In this document: piece by piece, positions 10,983 through 22,082 of the stretch
Layout of the letters: every line of letters begins with the position of its first letter
Position numbering within the stretch: position 1 is the first letter of the stretch
DNA from: Callaeas wilsoni
Taxonomy: Eukaryota > Chordata > Aves > Passeriformes > Callaeidae
Length of the DNA stretch: 64,000 nt
Assembly: GCA_013398955.1 (NCBI GenBank)
Contig: VWPU01011594.1
Coordinates: 62,001 to 126,000, forward strand
Reading direction: 5' to 3'
Program-made: the position numbers and the translations under genes
Notes under the pieces: model-generated
Database searches by the model: none
Told to the model about the DNA's origin: nothing
What the model saw: only the letters and a program-made list of their open reading frames with translations

Positions 10983-13440
10983 TGCTCTGCATATGTTAAA
11001 GTGGCTTCTTTAAATGAAAAGGTAGCAAAAGGAGAAAGGAAATATAGTCTAGAACATGCACTAAAAAAACCCCTACCATACCATATATAGGCAAAAGCCA
11101 TAAATATCTAACGTGTTTACTGAGTATTTGACTCCATTCAAAATAATAAAATATGTATTTTTTGTAAGCATACATTAGTACTGTTACTAAAGTATTATTA
11201 CTAATTTCAAAGCACTTGACTTACTCCATCTGAATAATCTTCCCAAAAAAACCCCTCTAAACAAACATAAAACCTGAAAAAAATCAGTTTGGTTCCACTA
11301 CTGCTTAAGCTAAATACAATATGACAATGAAAATCCAGAACATTATTCAGAAATTATAAAAGCTAACCTTGATTTCTTAAAAACACGTCAACAGAAGCTT
11401 TAAATCTAAAAAGAAGCTAGACTATGTTCTTAATTTTTTTGCATAAATGCTTCCAAAACTGCTGGAGCAGTCAAACTTCAGCCAAACACTATTCTTTCGG
11501 GCCGGAGGAGTAAGAAACACTCCAGAATACTCCCAGACCTCAAAAGAGCAGTAATACAGAGAAACTGTTCAGATGAAGACAATATGTATGTCTGAAATCA
11601 TAAATCCTTTCAGTAAGGGGCTAATGAAAGCCAGTTGCATCCCCATCTAATACATGTTTCTTAAAATGAGAAGGGTCACATGTCTGCTGTGAACTCCAGA
11701 GCCAAACGTGGACAAACATGCTACAAAAAAGCCTGTAGAGGAGGAAGGAACTATAAAAATTCTGGGCTGCTGAGGGAGCCACATGCTTCACACAAAGAAT
11801 TGGTAAGAAATGAATATAAATGCAGGAAAATTCTGCTACTCTGGATTGTATTTTAGCAGTGTGTTTCTGACTCTTCCCTCCCCTTTATTTTTAATACTGA
11901 TCACTCAAGCATAATGAGACATTTGCTGCTCAAGAGCTGATCTACTCCTGCTGCTTATTCCTCACCTAATATCTCAGCCTACCACAGGACCATAATTAGG
12001 GCCATGGAGATGATTAGGTTCAGTCATTAGGACTAGAACTGGGCACAGCCAGAAATTTTCCATTAGGCCAGGGGGAGACACAGGGAGCGCTTTCTCATGA
12101 GTCTTGTGCTTTGCTTTGCTGCATACAAAGCCTTCCTCTGTCCACTGCACTTCATTTTGAATCTTGCCTCAGTTACACACCGAAACATGGATTAACACAA
12201 ATTTGGTTTAAGATGATTAAACAGAGCCTGAAGTTTCAGGTTCACAGGAAAATCAAGCAAGTTCCTTCTAGCTCCATCATGCAAGTTGAACGCCACTCTA
12301 ATTACACTGTCAAGCTGAGGATTGTGAACTCCTAATACACAGAGAGCTGTTTTCATGCAAATTTTGCTAGTAATAAAAGGATAAGAAGAAAAATACGTCA
12401 GCAGAATTGTTCCGGTAAGCAAAATGTTTTTCAAATGCTTTCCTGAGCTGTCAGCAACTCTAAGTAAAAACAGTTACCAGGGTAAAGTCTTGCAGAAGCA
12501 GCTGAAAGTTTTCAGTCAAACATTCTACTTGAGAGCAGCACAGTGCAAAGCAAAAGGTAACAGCTACAAACACAGGCACAGCGGTCTGTGTGCCAGACTT
12601 AGACAGAAGCAACACTTACACATGAATGGCTTTATTCCCATTAAACCACAAACTGGGAGTGGGGGGGAGAGCACTTACAAACCCAATCCAGCGCACACGT
12701 TCCTTCATCCGTACGGATCACCCACACTGACACCTTCACGTTCTGCAGGACACAGCACAGGGCAACACATTTCCAAAGCCAGTTCTCAACATACTCACCC
12801 AGCGTTACTAATGAAGACTGGAGCTACAGCAAAGTAAGTGCACTCTTAGAAGACAAGGGCAAGACTGCCACAGAAAAGTCTCACATTTATTCCAAATAAT
12901 TCTCTCACCACCACAGCGTAAGTTGAGGATGCCAAAACATCCAAAGAATAAGCACAATAAAACTGAAATAACTTGTTTTTAATCTCTTACCTTCTAATGT
13001 AATCTCTGGCCTCTAGAACACATAGTATTGCAGAAATTAGTGCAATAATAATCTAACGATGATTTCATTTTTACCCAGAATTAATAACAACTTACTCTAA
13101 TTTAACAAAGAACTTTGCAAAATATTAAGGTACAGATCACCAAGTGCGACCCAGCGAGCCTGCAAGTCTCAGGGCTCCCGGCTGCTCTAAAAAACAGCAG
13201 TGAAGAAAGCATTTACCTACTGCACAGGGGTGCAGTGACAATTAATTAATGTTTGTAAAGTGCACTGAAGCTGAAAATTACTAGATACCACGCTAAATAT
13301 TAATTACCACAACTACAACACAGAACCAGAGCTGTCATAGTGCTCTCATTGTAAACTCCACTCATTGAACAAGCTGAAAAAAGTTTTCAGCAGCAAGCTG
13401 AGGTGAGCACCTTCTATACAGACAAACGAACACCTTTGCT
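10983..13440. other. unique sequence with an ATTAGG cluster
   Basis: No gene or interspersed repeat was recognised. Between 11965 and 12067 the 6-mer ATTAGG occurs four times on the plus strand (11995, 12013, 12026, 12062) and once on the minus strand (11965-11970). This is a possible homeodomain-type site cluster and is discussed as a finding. Confidence 0.5.
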
Positions 13441-13640
13441 AAGCATGCCGTGCGTGGCACCTTCCCAGCCAGGTCCCCTTCTGAGCACACTCACACAGGC
13501 CCACGCGCACGGCACGCAGACTCATCCCCGGCTGCGGCCGTGACCAGGCTGACGCACACAAACATCTGGCTGCGCTTCCTCGTCTGTGCCTTGCTTCAGG
13601 CCCCCGCGCAGTCAACAAGAGTCTGACGGCGGTTTTCCAG
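13441..13640. other. compact CpG-dense, GC-rich patch
   Basis: About 16 CpG dinucleotides occur in roughly 200 bp, with GC content visibly far above the surrounding sequence. The flanks return to AT-rich sequence within a few tens of bases on both sides. It is shorter than a usual promoter CpG island and no transcription start signal or recognised exon accompanies it. A plus-strand frame without an ATG stays open across most of it, but its translation is unfamiliar. It could be a small regulatory element, an unrecognised exon or an inserted GC-rich fragment. Confidence 0.55.
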
Positions 13641-16600
13641 TGTGCCAGTGCTTATGGATCCCAACAGCCAGAGCAGTCACCAGAGCCCTCTAACTGTTCA
13701 TGATTCCCTCTGCAGAGGTGTTGTGGGAAAGAAGATCATTTTTTATAGACACGATAGTTCTAAACCTGGTGGAAACTGTTTCATCAGAGTTTTACAGCTT
13801 CATCATCTTTTTCCTTCCTGACATATAGCTCTTTCAAAGGGACTAAAATAAATATAACAATTTTAAAGTGACAAAAAATGGCATCTTTAAAGCAGATAAT
13901 AAGCAAGTGATGCAATTCAAGTGGAAATAAAGAGCCTGTTGAAATATTTTGCACTGTCATCTGTTTGGAGTACTTTAAACAAAACAAGTTCAAAGGGAAG
14001 ACAAGAAATGCCCCTGATCTGGACTGGTAGCTGCCACATGCACTGCATAGAGAATGCAGATGATGATACTCCACAAATCTGAAAATTCTAATCAATACCA
14101 CATCCATCTCATCATGAGCTTTCCACAGTGAAGGAAATGCTGCAACCTGTTTGTTCTCAGCCAACCACAGGCATAAGTATAATCAATAACTTGCAGTGAT
14201 ATGAGGTCAACCCATGCAGCAGAGATACTTACAAGTAGGGTTGAAAAAACCACTTAACCATTCTTGTTAAGTAAGTGAACAGACTACTTTGCTTCTAGCT
14301 CAGTCACTGGGTATTTTTTTAAAATAGGAAGATGATAATAAAACATTAATTGAATGTGTCAGAAGAAGGATGTCACAAGAAGCATATCAATACAGAGAGA
14401 CGTTGCAGCACATGTGCTTTAAAGTAATTGCAGGATGCTGGCTCTGCTCCTAAGTAATTATTACATCAGTTATCTTATTCCCTATAGAGTTATGCAAATT
14501 TATTTATTTATTTTAAAAGATAACTTGCCCATGGGAAAGTAATTGCTGTGCAGCTACACAACAGCTGTAAGTTTCTGAAAAATAATAATGAGTTTTACTC
14601 CATTGGTTGTAAAACATGCATTTTGCTGTCTTCCAAAAATATGGCATGTAACACTCAGGCTACTAGTCAAAGGAGACAAGCAAAGAAGATCCAACTACAC
14701 TGATGTCCTACAACTACATTAAACATTTAAAAAATCTCCCCCAAGTCTCTCCCTCACACTAAGAACAGCACTCTTCATTTTTACACCATTTTGAATGTCC
14801 TGTAATAAAGCAGAACAGGGGCAATCAGAAAAGGAAAAAAGTCTCAGCTGGAAATGATACAGAAGAGAAAAGGAAGCAGTTTGGTAAAGGGAGGTAATAG
14901 CCCACACCCTTCCTTTCCACAGAGAGAAGAATTTCTTTCCAGATGGGATTTTCTACTCCACATAAGAAGTGAAATGCATCCAAACAGTTACACAATCACC
15001 ACATCTTTTCCTATTAAGGCAAAGAAAACACTGCGCAGTTTAACCGACTGTTGCAAGCAGACAGACTTGTCACTCCCTCTGCAAACCAAAATCCCAGCTC
15101 ACATCAGTATGTGTCCAATTAAACATGCACTGCGCCTGGCCTTTCTACACGGCTGGCAGAGATCCTTCTCCAACTCATCTGGCACTGGCAACCAAGGAGC
15201 CCATGAGAGCCACGCTCCAGAGCTCAGGTTGCCGAGCCCCACGATGCACAGCAGCCTCTAGGCAGGTTTCTCATCTTCCATCTTTTAAAAATGAGTAGGG
15301 GCTACTTTTCAACACAGACCCACAGATCATCAGGAGCGCACTGGAATCCTGGATTTCACCAGCAACAACCTACTGGCATACCTGGATACCTACCAGATGG
15401 TCTTTCTAGCCTTTTGACAAGCCAGTAATCCTTCCTTCTGCAGTGCGAGACACATGCCGCAGGGAGAAACCTGTTTCCTTACCTAAAGCAACTTGGTTGA
15501 TCCATTCCCATAGATCTCTGTTCCCTTGCCTCTCTTGAATGCCCTTAGAAAAAAATCTATTTAAGCAAGCTATGAAACCACAAAATACTTTTTTGTATAC
15601 ATTTGAACAATATGCAGAGTGACTAAAAATGGGACCTAACACTGCTAACATTCATATAGCAGAAACTAGAACCTAAATAATTGCAAGGGACAACGTTTGA
15701 AATGGTAAAACCTGTATGTTATTGAATAGCTTTTATTTTCCTTTTAGGATGTTTCACCAAACATAGGAAGTTTTTTTAGATTCCCACCCAGTTCCTCCCT
15801 CTCACTGAAATCTACCATAAGAGACAGAATAGAGTCTTTTACTCAAAGAGTTGCCAGCTCCCAAAACACATTAGTGCACATCTCACCATAACTGATCCTA
15901 TCTCCAAAATGCAGCTGTGGGACACATTTTAGGAGACAAAAGTTTCGGCTCTGACTTAAAGGAAGTTTGTTACTTTTTGCAATCTGGAGAAATGCTTCCA
16001 GTCATGAAGGTACATCCCATCAACCAGCAAATTTACAAAGCAAATGAAGACACTGCTTTCCATAATATCATTTGAAGGTACATCAAGGCCACAGGAGGGA
16101 TTAATTGCTGAAGACAGAAAACGAAGAGTAGGTGACAGTACATTTTCCAAGGATGGAAGTTGAGACAGAGGATTTGCAGGACACAGATGTATGTGTACAC
16201 TCACACATGCATTAGAAAGACATTAGGAGATTTCATCATCTCAAAAAGAAATAAACAGCACAAATAATCATAGTAACAATGAAGCTTGACAGTACGAGTA
16301 CACAAAATTAAAGCTAACTATTAATAAAGTATCATTAACTCTTCTTCTGACCATTTTCCCAGCTCTAGAAAGCACATTATCACTACATTAATCTAGGAGT
16401 ACTCATGCAGCAGTAAATCACTTTGCTGATTATCTATTTTTATCTGTTCTCTATTATTTCTCTTCCACAATAGAAACAAATAGCCAATGAACAAATTCCA
16501 ATTTCCTTCTTTTCTAGCCTTAGCATTTAAAGAAAAATAAGCTTAAGTATCTTGTTAAAATGATACAATGAATTTCCTTCATCAATAGACATTAAAAGAC

Positions 16601-17126
16601 CCACTGTCCACTTAACACACCACCCTATCCACAAGTCTCTACCAGCACCTCAGTCTTTTTGTTTTTTCAGACAATGCAATGACCAGCTGTGCTCCTCTAA
16701 GCATCTTGGAAAGCTATCTGACACTGTATCATAAATTTTGCTCCAGTATGAAGAGAGCTTGCAAAAAACCAAGCTTCAGGATACACAGAGAATATGCACA
16801 AATGTTTAAAATGCCAGGCTTAATGTTCTTCCTTTTCTCAGTCAAATGCCATTTAGGATCTTGCTAAAGAAATAAGAAAATACGGCTTCATTGCCTCTCT
16901 CACATTTTTATTTTGTGGCCACACCACACACCTGCCCAGATTCTGCTGATAGAAACAGAGCAGCAGCTGGGCCTTCCTTATCACACGCATTCCCCACCAC
17001 CCCAGAGGTGGCTTTGTGCTCTGCTTTGCTCTCAAGCCCCCTGTGCAAGAGAAACTTCACAAATTCCAACTTTTCATCTCTAAACTCTATCAAGTCAACT
17101 TTGAATTACAGATTCAGTTAACGTTT
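13641..17126. other. unique AT-rich sequence, nothing recognised
   Basis: No gene or interspersed repeat was seen. A perfect octamer ATGCAAAT occurs at 14492-14499 beside a short TTTA tandem, within a stretch (about 14390-14590) containing several TAATT, GATAA and CAGCTG words. Confidence 0.5.
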
Positions 17127-17142
17127 GGGGGGGGGGAGGGGG
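17127..17142 (+). repeat. G-run (G10-A-G5)
   Basis: Ten G residues, one A and five G residues form a homopurine G tract in AT-rich surroundings. It has too few separated runs to be a classical four-run quadruplex on its own, but it is likely to be length-variable and hard to sequence. Confidence 0.9.
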
Positions 17143-18500
17143 AATCAAAATAAACCCACAAGAACTCTGGTTTAGTGCAAAAAGGAAAAGGGAAAATATT
17201 ATTATGGTGTGGATAACAAGCAAGTGAACAGATATGCAAGCAGAGACATTCCCCTTACTAATGCTCTCACGGGCAGATTAAGCCAGCTTCCATACTTCAG
17301 GTATCTCAGTTTTAACTATAGGAAGCCAAGGAAAAGAAATCTTGGAAGACTTTTGCCTGGAAAATATTTAGGATACCTTTACAACATTCAATGTAGCTGA
17401 TAAAAGTTGAGGCAGTTTACAGATTATGTTCATTGGTTTTGTTTTAATTCAATTTATTTACTCTGCACAAAGAGAAGTTTGTTCATCATGACTGTAAGGC
17501 CCAACAAAAGAGCTCAAGACTGCACATTCTGATAAAAAACTCTGGAACTGAAATTATCTGCACTGGTGTGTACATATTCCCTTTTCTAAACAATACAAAA
17601 AAATCGTGTTTGCATTTGCTCATTTTTGCTATTTTTAACTTGAGAGAACAATTTTTAGTGTTAACAGATACCATTTCCTCTCTACTTTACAATCAACTAA
17701 ATTACAATTTTTGGTGCATTGAAAATTGTAGGAGAAGAAGGTTTACGGCATGCACTCAAACACAGATGTGATCAGGGCAGGAACAACAGAGGAATCGGCA
17801 CCCACGAATTACTGCCGTCTACTCAAATTAGTGTGTACATTTATTATAAAGGAAAAAGGACTATAAATGTTTTTCTTTTCTTAAAACACCCCATTGTACA
17901 TTTCTTCGATAATAACTTCCTTATAATATCTTTCCTGTGACAGAAAGGTATCATAAAACCCTTCAGTAAGGAGGAACAAGTAGTCATAAGACAAGTCTTA
18001 ATGACTATGTCCAGCTTTTGAAAAAAATCAAAGGCTGAAGTCAGTTACCTGCAACCACACTTGGCAAATCCTCAGAGCTCAAAATACAGGAGTACCTGAA
18101 GAATATACTGATTTCCACAAGTCCCACTGCTCCTCCCCCCATTTATCAGAATAAAAAAACATATTTAGGCGCTTAAATAGGGACTCTGGCAGTTAAATTC
18201 AGCTAGCCATGTTCAAAGGGCTTGGCCAATCTTACTGAGGAAGATGCACTTTACTGAGTATGTGAAAGGTAAAGACACGAGCACATGCACAAAGTTACGT
18301 ACCTCATAATATTAAAGAAAAAAAAAGCTTTAGCTATCCTTGTTACAAGACTATGAGAGAATCCACTCCCCAGAAATTATACATCACATTTTAAATGCTA
18401 AGGTTAAAATCTCTGCCTAAAATGACAAACTCTTCCAGCAACCCCTTCAGAGTACATAATTTACTAGGATTCTAACACAGACAAATAGAAAAATACTCAC
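17143..18500. other. unique AT-rich sequence, nothing recognised
   Basis: No repeat or RNA gene was seen. A 57-nt minus-strand segment at 17259-17315 has both splice motifs and one open frame but is too short to weigh; it is listed among the rejected items. Confidence 0.5.
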
Positions 18501-18694
18501 TCTCCCATGGATGCAAACACTTGCTCCAATAAGATAACACTGTATGTTTTGAAGCAGACACGACCGTTAAATAACAGCAGATGGTGTCCATCCATTTCAG
18601 AGGTCTCAGCCTTTCTCTGCAATTCCAGACAAATATATTGACAAAGTACCCTGCTGCCCTGGTTCATACCCACATACTTGGTCAGCCAGCAGAG
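18501..18694 (-). CDS. possible internal exon, product not recognised
   Basis: On the minus strand the 194 nt between a TTGTAG acceptor-like site (outside 18694) and a strong GTGAGT donor (outside 18501) stay open in one frame: 64 codons plus two bases. An in-frame TAG ends exactly at the acceptor boundary. The frame starts LCWLTKYVGM and ends EQVFASMG. Cysteine is rather frequent, as in random translations, and I recognise no domain. A frame of this length is open by chance about once in fifty tries at this composition, so several are expected in the window. The case rests mainly on the donor site. Confidence 0.15.
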
Positions 18695-21600
18695 CTACAA
18701 CACACCAACTAAAAATCTCATCTCTGACAAGAATTCAAGTTTTATTTGTGGTTTGGATCAAGCTATTCCAAACACATTTGTAGATACTACCATGTTGAAA
18801 TTTACAGCTGATCTTCTTGAATGGCTTTTACTCACACAAGAGAAAACCTGGGACTAGCTGAAACTACTACGTAAAAAATTGCACAGAGCTCTGATCTAAA
18901 TCAAGCAGAAGAAATACACACTAAAGATACTCAGTGTCGTAATATTTTCACACAGTAATCAACCCACATACAGCAACTATATATAACCTATAATACTTTA
19001 ATGTTTAATATAGTACTGCAGAAGTTTGTCAAATTTCTTCATAAGTTTATTCATTTTATAGTCCATTCATTACTGTAAATACTTTTTAAAAAATCTAACA
19101 GCCTAACCTTAAGGTGGAATATGAAATATGTACAGATGAAAAGAACTGTCGCTCCACTGAAGAATGAAAACATGTAATGAATACTACGTACATTATGACA
19201 TAAACCAAGCACTACCTACAAAATATTACAAACACCTTAATCAAAACCTAGGGAGAAAGAACTGTTTGATTAGGAGCAGGATATAAAAAAGATCCCAGAG
19301 TGCTGCCTTTGTCCAGTGACACGGTGTCCTATGCAACTCCAAGCCTCACTTCCTCAATAGCATTTCATGCCCGTAAAATAAGAGCAGTATGTTGCCACAG
19401 TGCAGCAGTGTCAGGGAGAAGGGCATTAGATTCTGCACTCTTGGGAACACTACGCAAAAATTAAGGAATACGGGAACAAGAACAGCTAACTCAGAAAAGC
19501 AATTCCTATCTTCCTGAGCAAGAAACCGACAATTTCATATTCCAAATGAGCACATACACAACGCCGCCAGTGCTGACAGTCCTCTGCCAGCCGATCTACT
19601 GGAGACTGAGCCACCTCATTCAAGGTGGTCACTTCAGAGGTGATAAGCATCACCTGGAAAAGATATAACTGCACTACGATTCCCTGGAGTGCTGCCTGTT
19701 TTCTACAGATAGAAATTCAGCCTTTGGGCCTGTCAAGATAGCATCCTTTGCAATATTCAAACCTCATAAATTTGGAATGCAGGAAGTATTTTTCTGTTCT
19801 TTTCTATTCCTGTGTAGTCCCCATGCCTGTGCTCAACAATGTCAAAATGACAGCTAGATAGAAGGGAAAATTAAAATAAATAAAACACGAATATTTTTAA
19901 GAGTTTAAGCAGTTAATAAAATACCTAATTGATTCCAGTGGTGTTTGAAAACTTAAAAACTGTGGTGCTCACCATCGTGATTATCTGCATATGTTAACAG
20001 CTAAGGACCTGAGCAATCCTGCTAGAGTATCCAACACAGTAATTTATTGCAATTAACTACTTCAAAGGTGACCTTTATTAAATCATCTTACCAATACAAA
20101 GGATTCTTACTTGAACAATAAACAAAACATTTAGCACCTCATGTTCTTTTCCTATCTATCATGCATTGGCAGCACAAAGCAACAGCACAGTTAAGACAAG
20201 AGGAGAAAATAATGGGAAAAACACAAGTTAAAATACTCAGGCACTACTAAAAATTGGCTGCTAGCTATCACATCCCTCTACTTGTGCAGAACTCAATCCT
20301 GTAAGCTACCCCGACCTTTCTGTGATTACAGGATCTTCAGCAGATGTGCCAGGTTCATCACGTTTACAATCCTTTCCAGTATCATTGACATCTTATGCAG
20401 AGTGCCTTCATGATACCTCAGCTGACAATTTTAATAGCACCTTGATGGCCCAGAGGAGCAAATTTCAAATTAAATTTGTGCCTTTCAAGTAAGGCAACAG
20501 TTGGCTGCAGCCACAGTACACTTACATACCAGGCCTTGGTTAAACAGTGGCGCTTCCCTTACTCAGCATTTATGGGTCACACGTGCTCACTCTTCATAAC
20601 TCTTCAACAGACAAAGGCAGCCCAAAAGGAAACACAGAAACTCAAGAACCTGGAAGAGTCCCTAGCACTGTACCTATTGACAGAAGATCTTATAGCTCCA
20701 TCTAGCTCTGTGCGGTGGAAATCACTGGGACACCTAAGAAAATGCAACCAAAACCCAAGGAATCTCAGTCATCACACACACACTGATGTGGGATAACACT
20801 ACCTGTCAAATACTCGTTCTTAATGGGTATAACAGTGAGCATTCTTAACGGTAAATGATTTAACCACTTTTGTGCATGTGTCTCTGTTCTCCATTGTGGC
20901 CATTCTCTTGTCAGCTATGTAGTTCATTTAGTGGAACCAGCGCGCTGTCAACCTTTAGGTATTTTGACCTAAAATACCTCTCATTGCCACTGTTTCATGT
21001 GCGTTATAGCTACAGGCTGTCACCTGAAAAGAGGCTTCAGGTCTTCCCCAGAAATCCAAGCCATAGGGAAACAAAGAGGTGCAGCAAACCCCTTGGCCAG
21101 CCACAGGCTCTGTCCTACAGCTCAGCAGATTCCGCTCAAAGCAGCTACAGCCTGCAGCAGCAGGAAAAGATTCCCGCTGGTCCCACACGGGGGGTCACTC
21201 GCAGGGGAGGACAGAATTTCCATGGATAGCTCCTCAATATTGTTAAATGAGAGGGTATATACTCATTTGCATTAGGACAAAACATTAGTCAGGCAAACAC
21301 CAAGCCATCATTCCCTTCCCTCTGTGAAAAAAGATTAACTTTTATAGTTGAACAATTTCACAAACTTTGTGCCTTATCTAAAGTACTATCACTTTGACTT
21401 CTTGAAGTGAAAACATGCAATACTTGAACATGTAAATAAGAATATTTATAAAATACACCCTGTCAACGTTTTTCCTCAATTTATGTTGATGCTTATTTAA
21501 TTAACAGCAGAAATTCAACTATTTAAGTTCTCACATTAAAGATTCTTCAACAAGCCATCACAGTGTGTGCTTGTATCAAATTTTCCTGCCACAGGGAAAA

Positions 21601-22006
21601 CCACATCCATTACAAATCCAGAGCTCAAATTCAAGATCAGGATAAATGACTAATTAAGATTAGCTCAGATTAAAAAAAAAGGAATAGAACTCTGCTAATT
21701 TTCAGTAGGACACATTGCAGGTAACTGGGTTTTGCCAACTACACATCAAAAAACCACAACAGCTTCAGCAATTAAACAGAATTAATCCTCTTCATTTATT
21801 GATAGGTAAAATTTCAATTCAAACAGAGCAGGCTCTGCATTTTTGAGCCAATCTTTGTAGGGTTTCCTGTTTCAAAACTGCTATTAAATCTTAAGAAAAA
21901 AAGAAGAAACATAACTATTAGAAACAAGAATCTTTCTAATCCAGCATCTTTCATGACAACTCTTGTGATTCCTTTAGATAACGAAAAAGTTTCTATAGCA
22001 TCTTAC
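18695..22006. other. unique AT-rich sequence, nothing recognised
   Basis: No interspersed repeat, RNA gene or known coding segment was identified. A minus-strand frame of 62 codons at 19486-19674 starts beside a pyrimidine-rich tract but matches nothing familiar. Confidence 0.5.
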
Positions 22007-22082
22007 AACTACCATTTCTTTAGGATTCTCCATCACTAGCATATTCCAATATTCTTCCCGTTCTTCCTTGCGCAACACTTTG
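22007..22082 (-). CDS. possible internal exon, product not recognised
   Basis: The minus strand has an acceptor-like TTGTTCAG just outside 22082 and a GTAAGA donor just outside 22007. The 76 nt between read as one leading base and 25 codons. The peptide is charged: it begins KVLRKEEREEYW and ends NPKEMVV, with two CpG-containing arginine codons in otherwise AT-rich DNA. Of the candidates here its composition looks most like a real helical protein segment. It is nevertheless short, I cannot name a family, and the splice evidence alone is not decisive. Confidence 0.22.

Noticed and set aside
12424..12837. 137-codon plus-strand frame
   Set aside because: Low-complexity His/Ser/Gln-rich translation without recognisable domains; it spans sequence that also yields spliceable frames on the other strand, a sign of chance openness.
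12988..13009. Possible 22-nt microexon before a GTAAGAG donor on the minus strand
   Set aside because: Too short to judge from sequence alone and the acceptor tract is weak.
15481..15541. 61-nt minus-strand segment between a T-rich TCTAAG acceptor and a GTAAGG donor
   Set aside because: Open in two frames, so openness carries no information, and the peptide is not recognised.
17259..17315. 57-nt minus-strand segment between a strong pyrimidine-tract acceptor and a GTAAGG donor, 19 codons open
   Set aside because: Both splice motifs are good, but 19 codons are open by chance about a third of the time and the peptide is unfamiliar.
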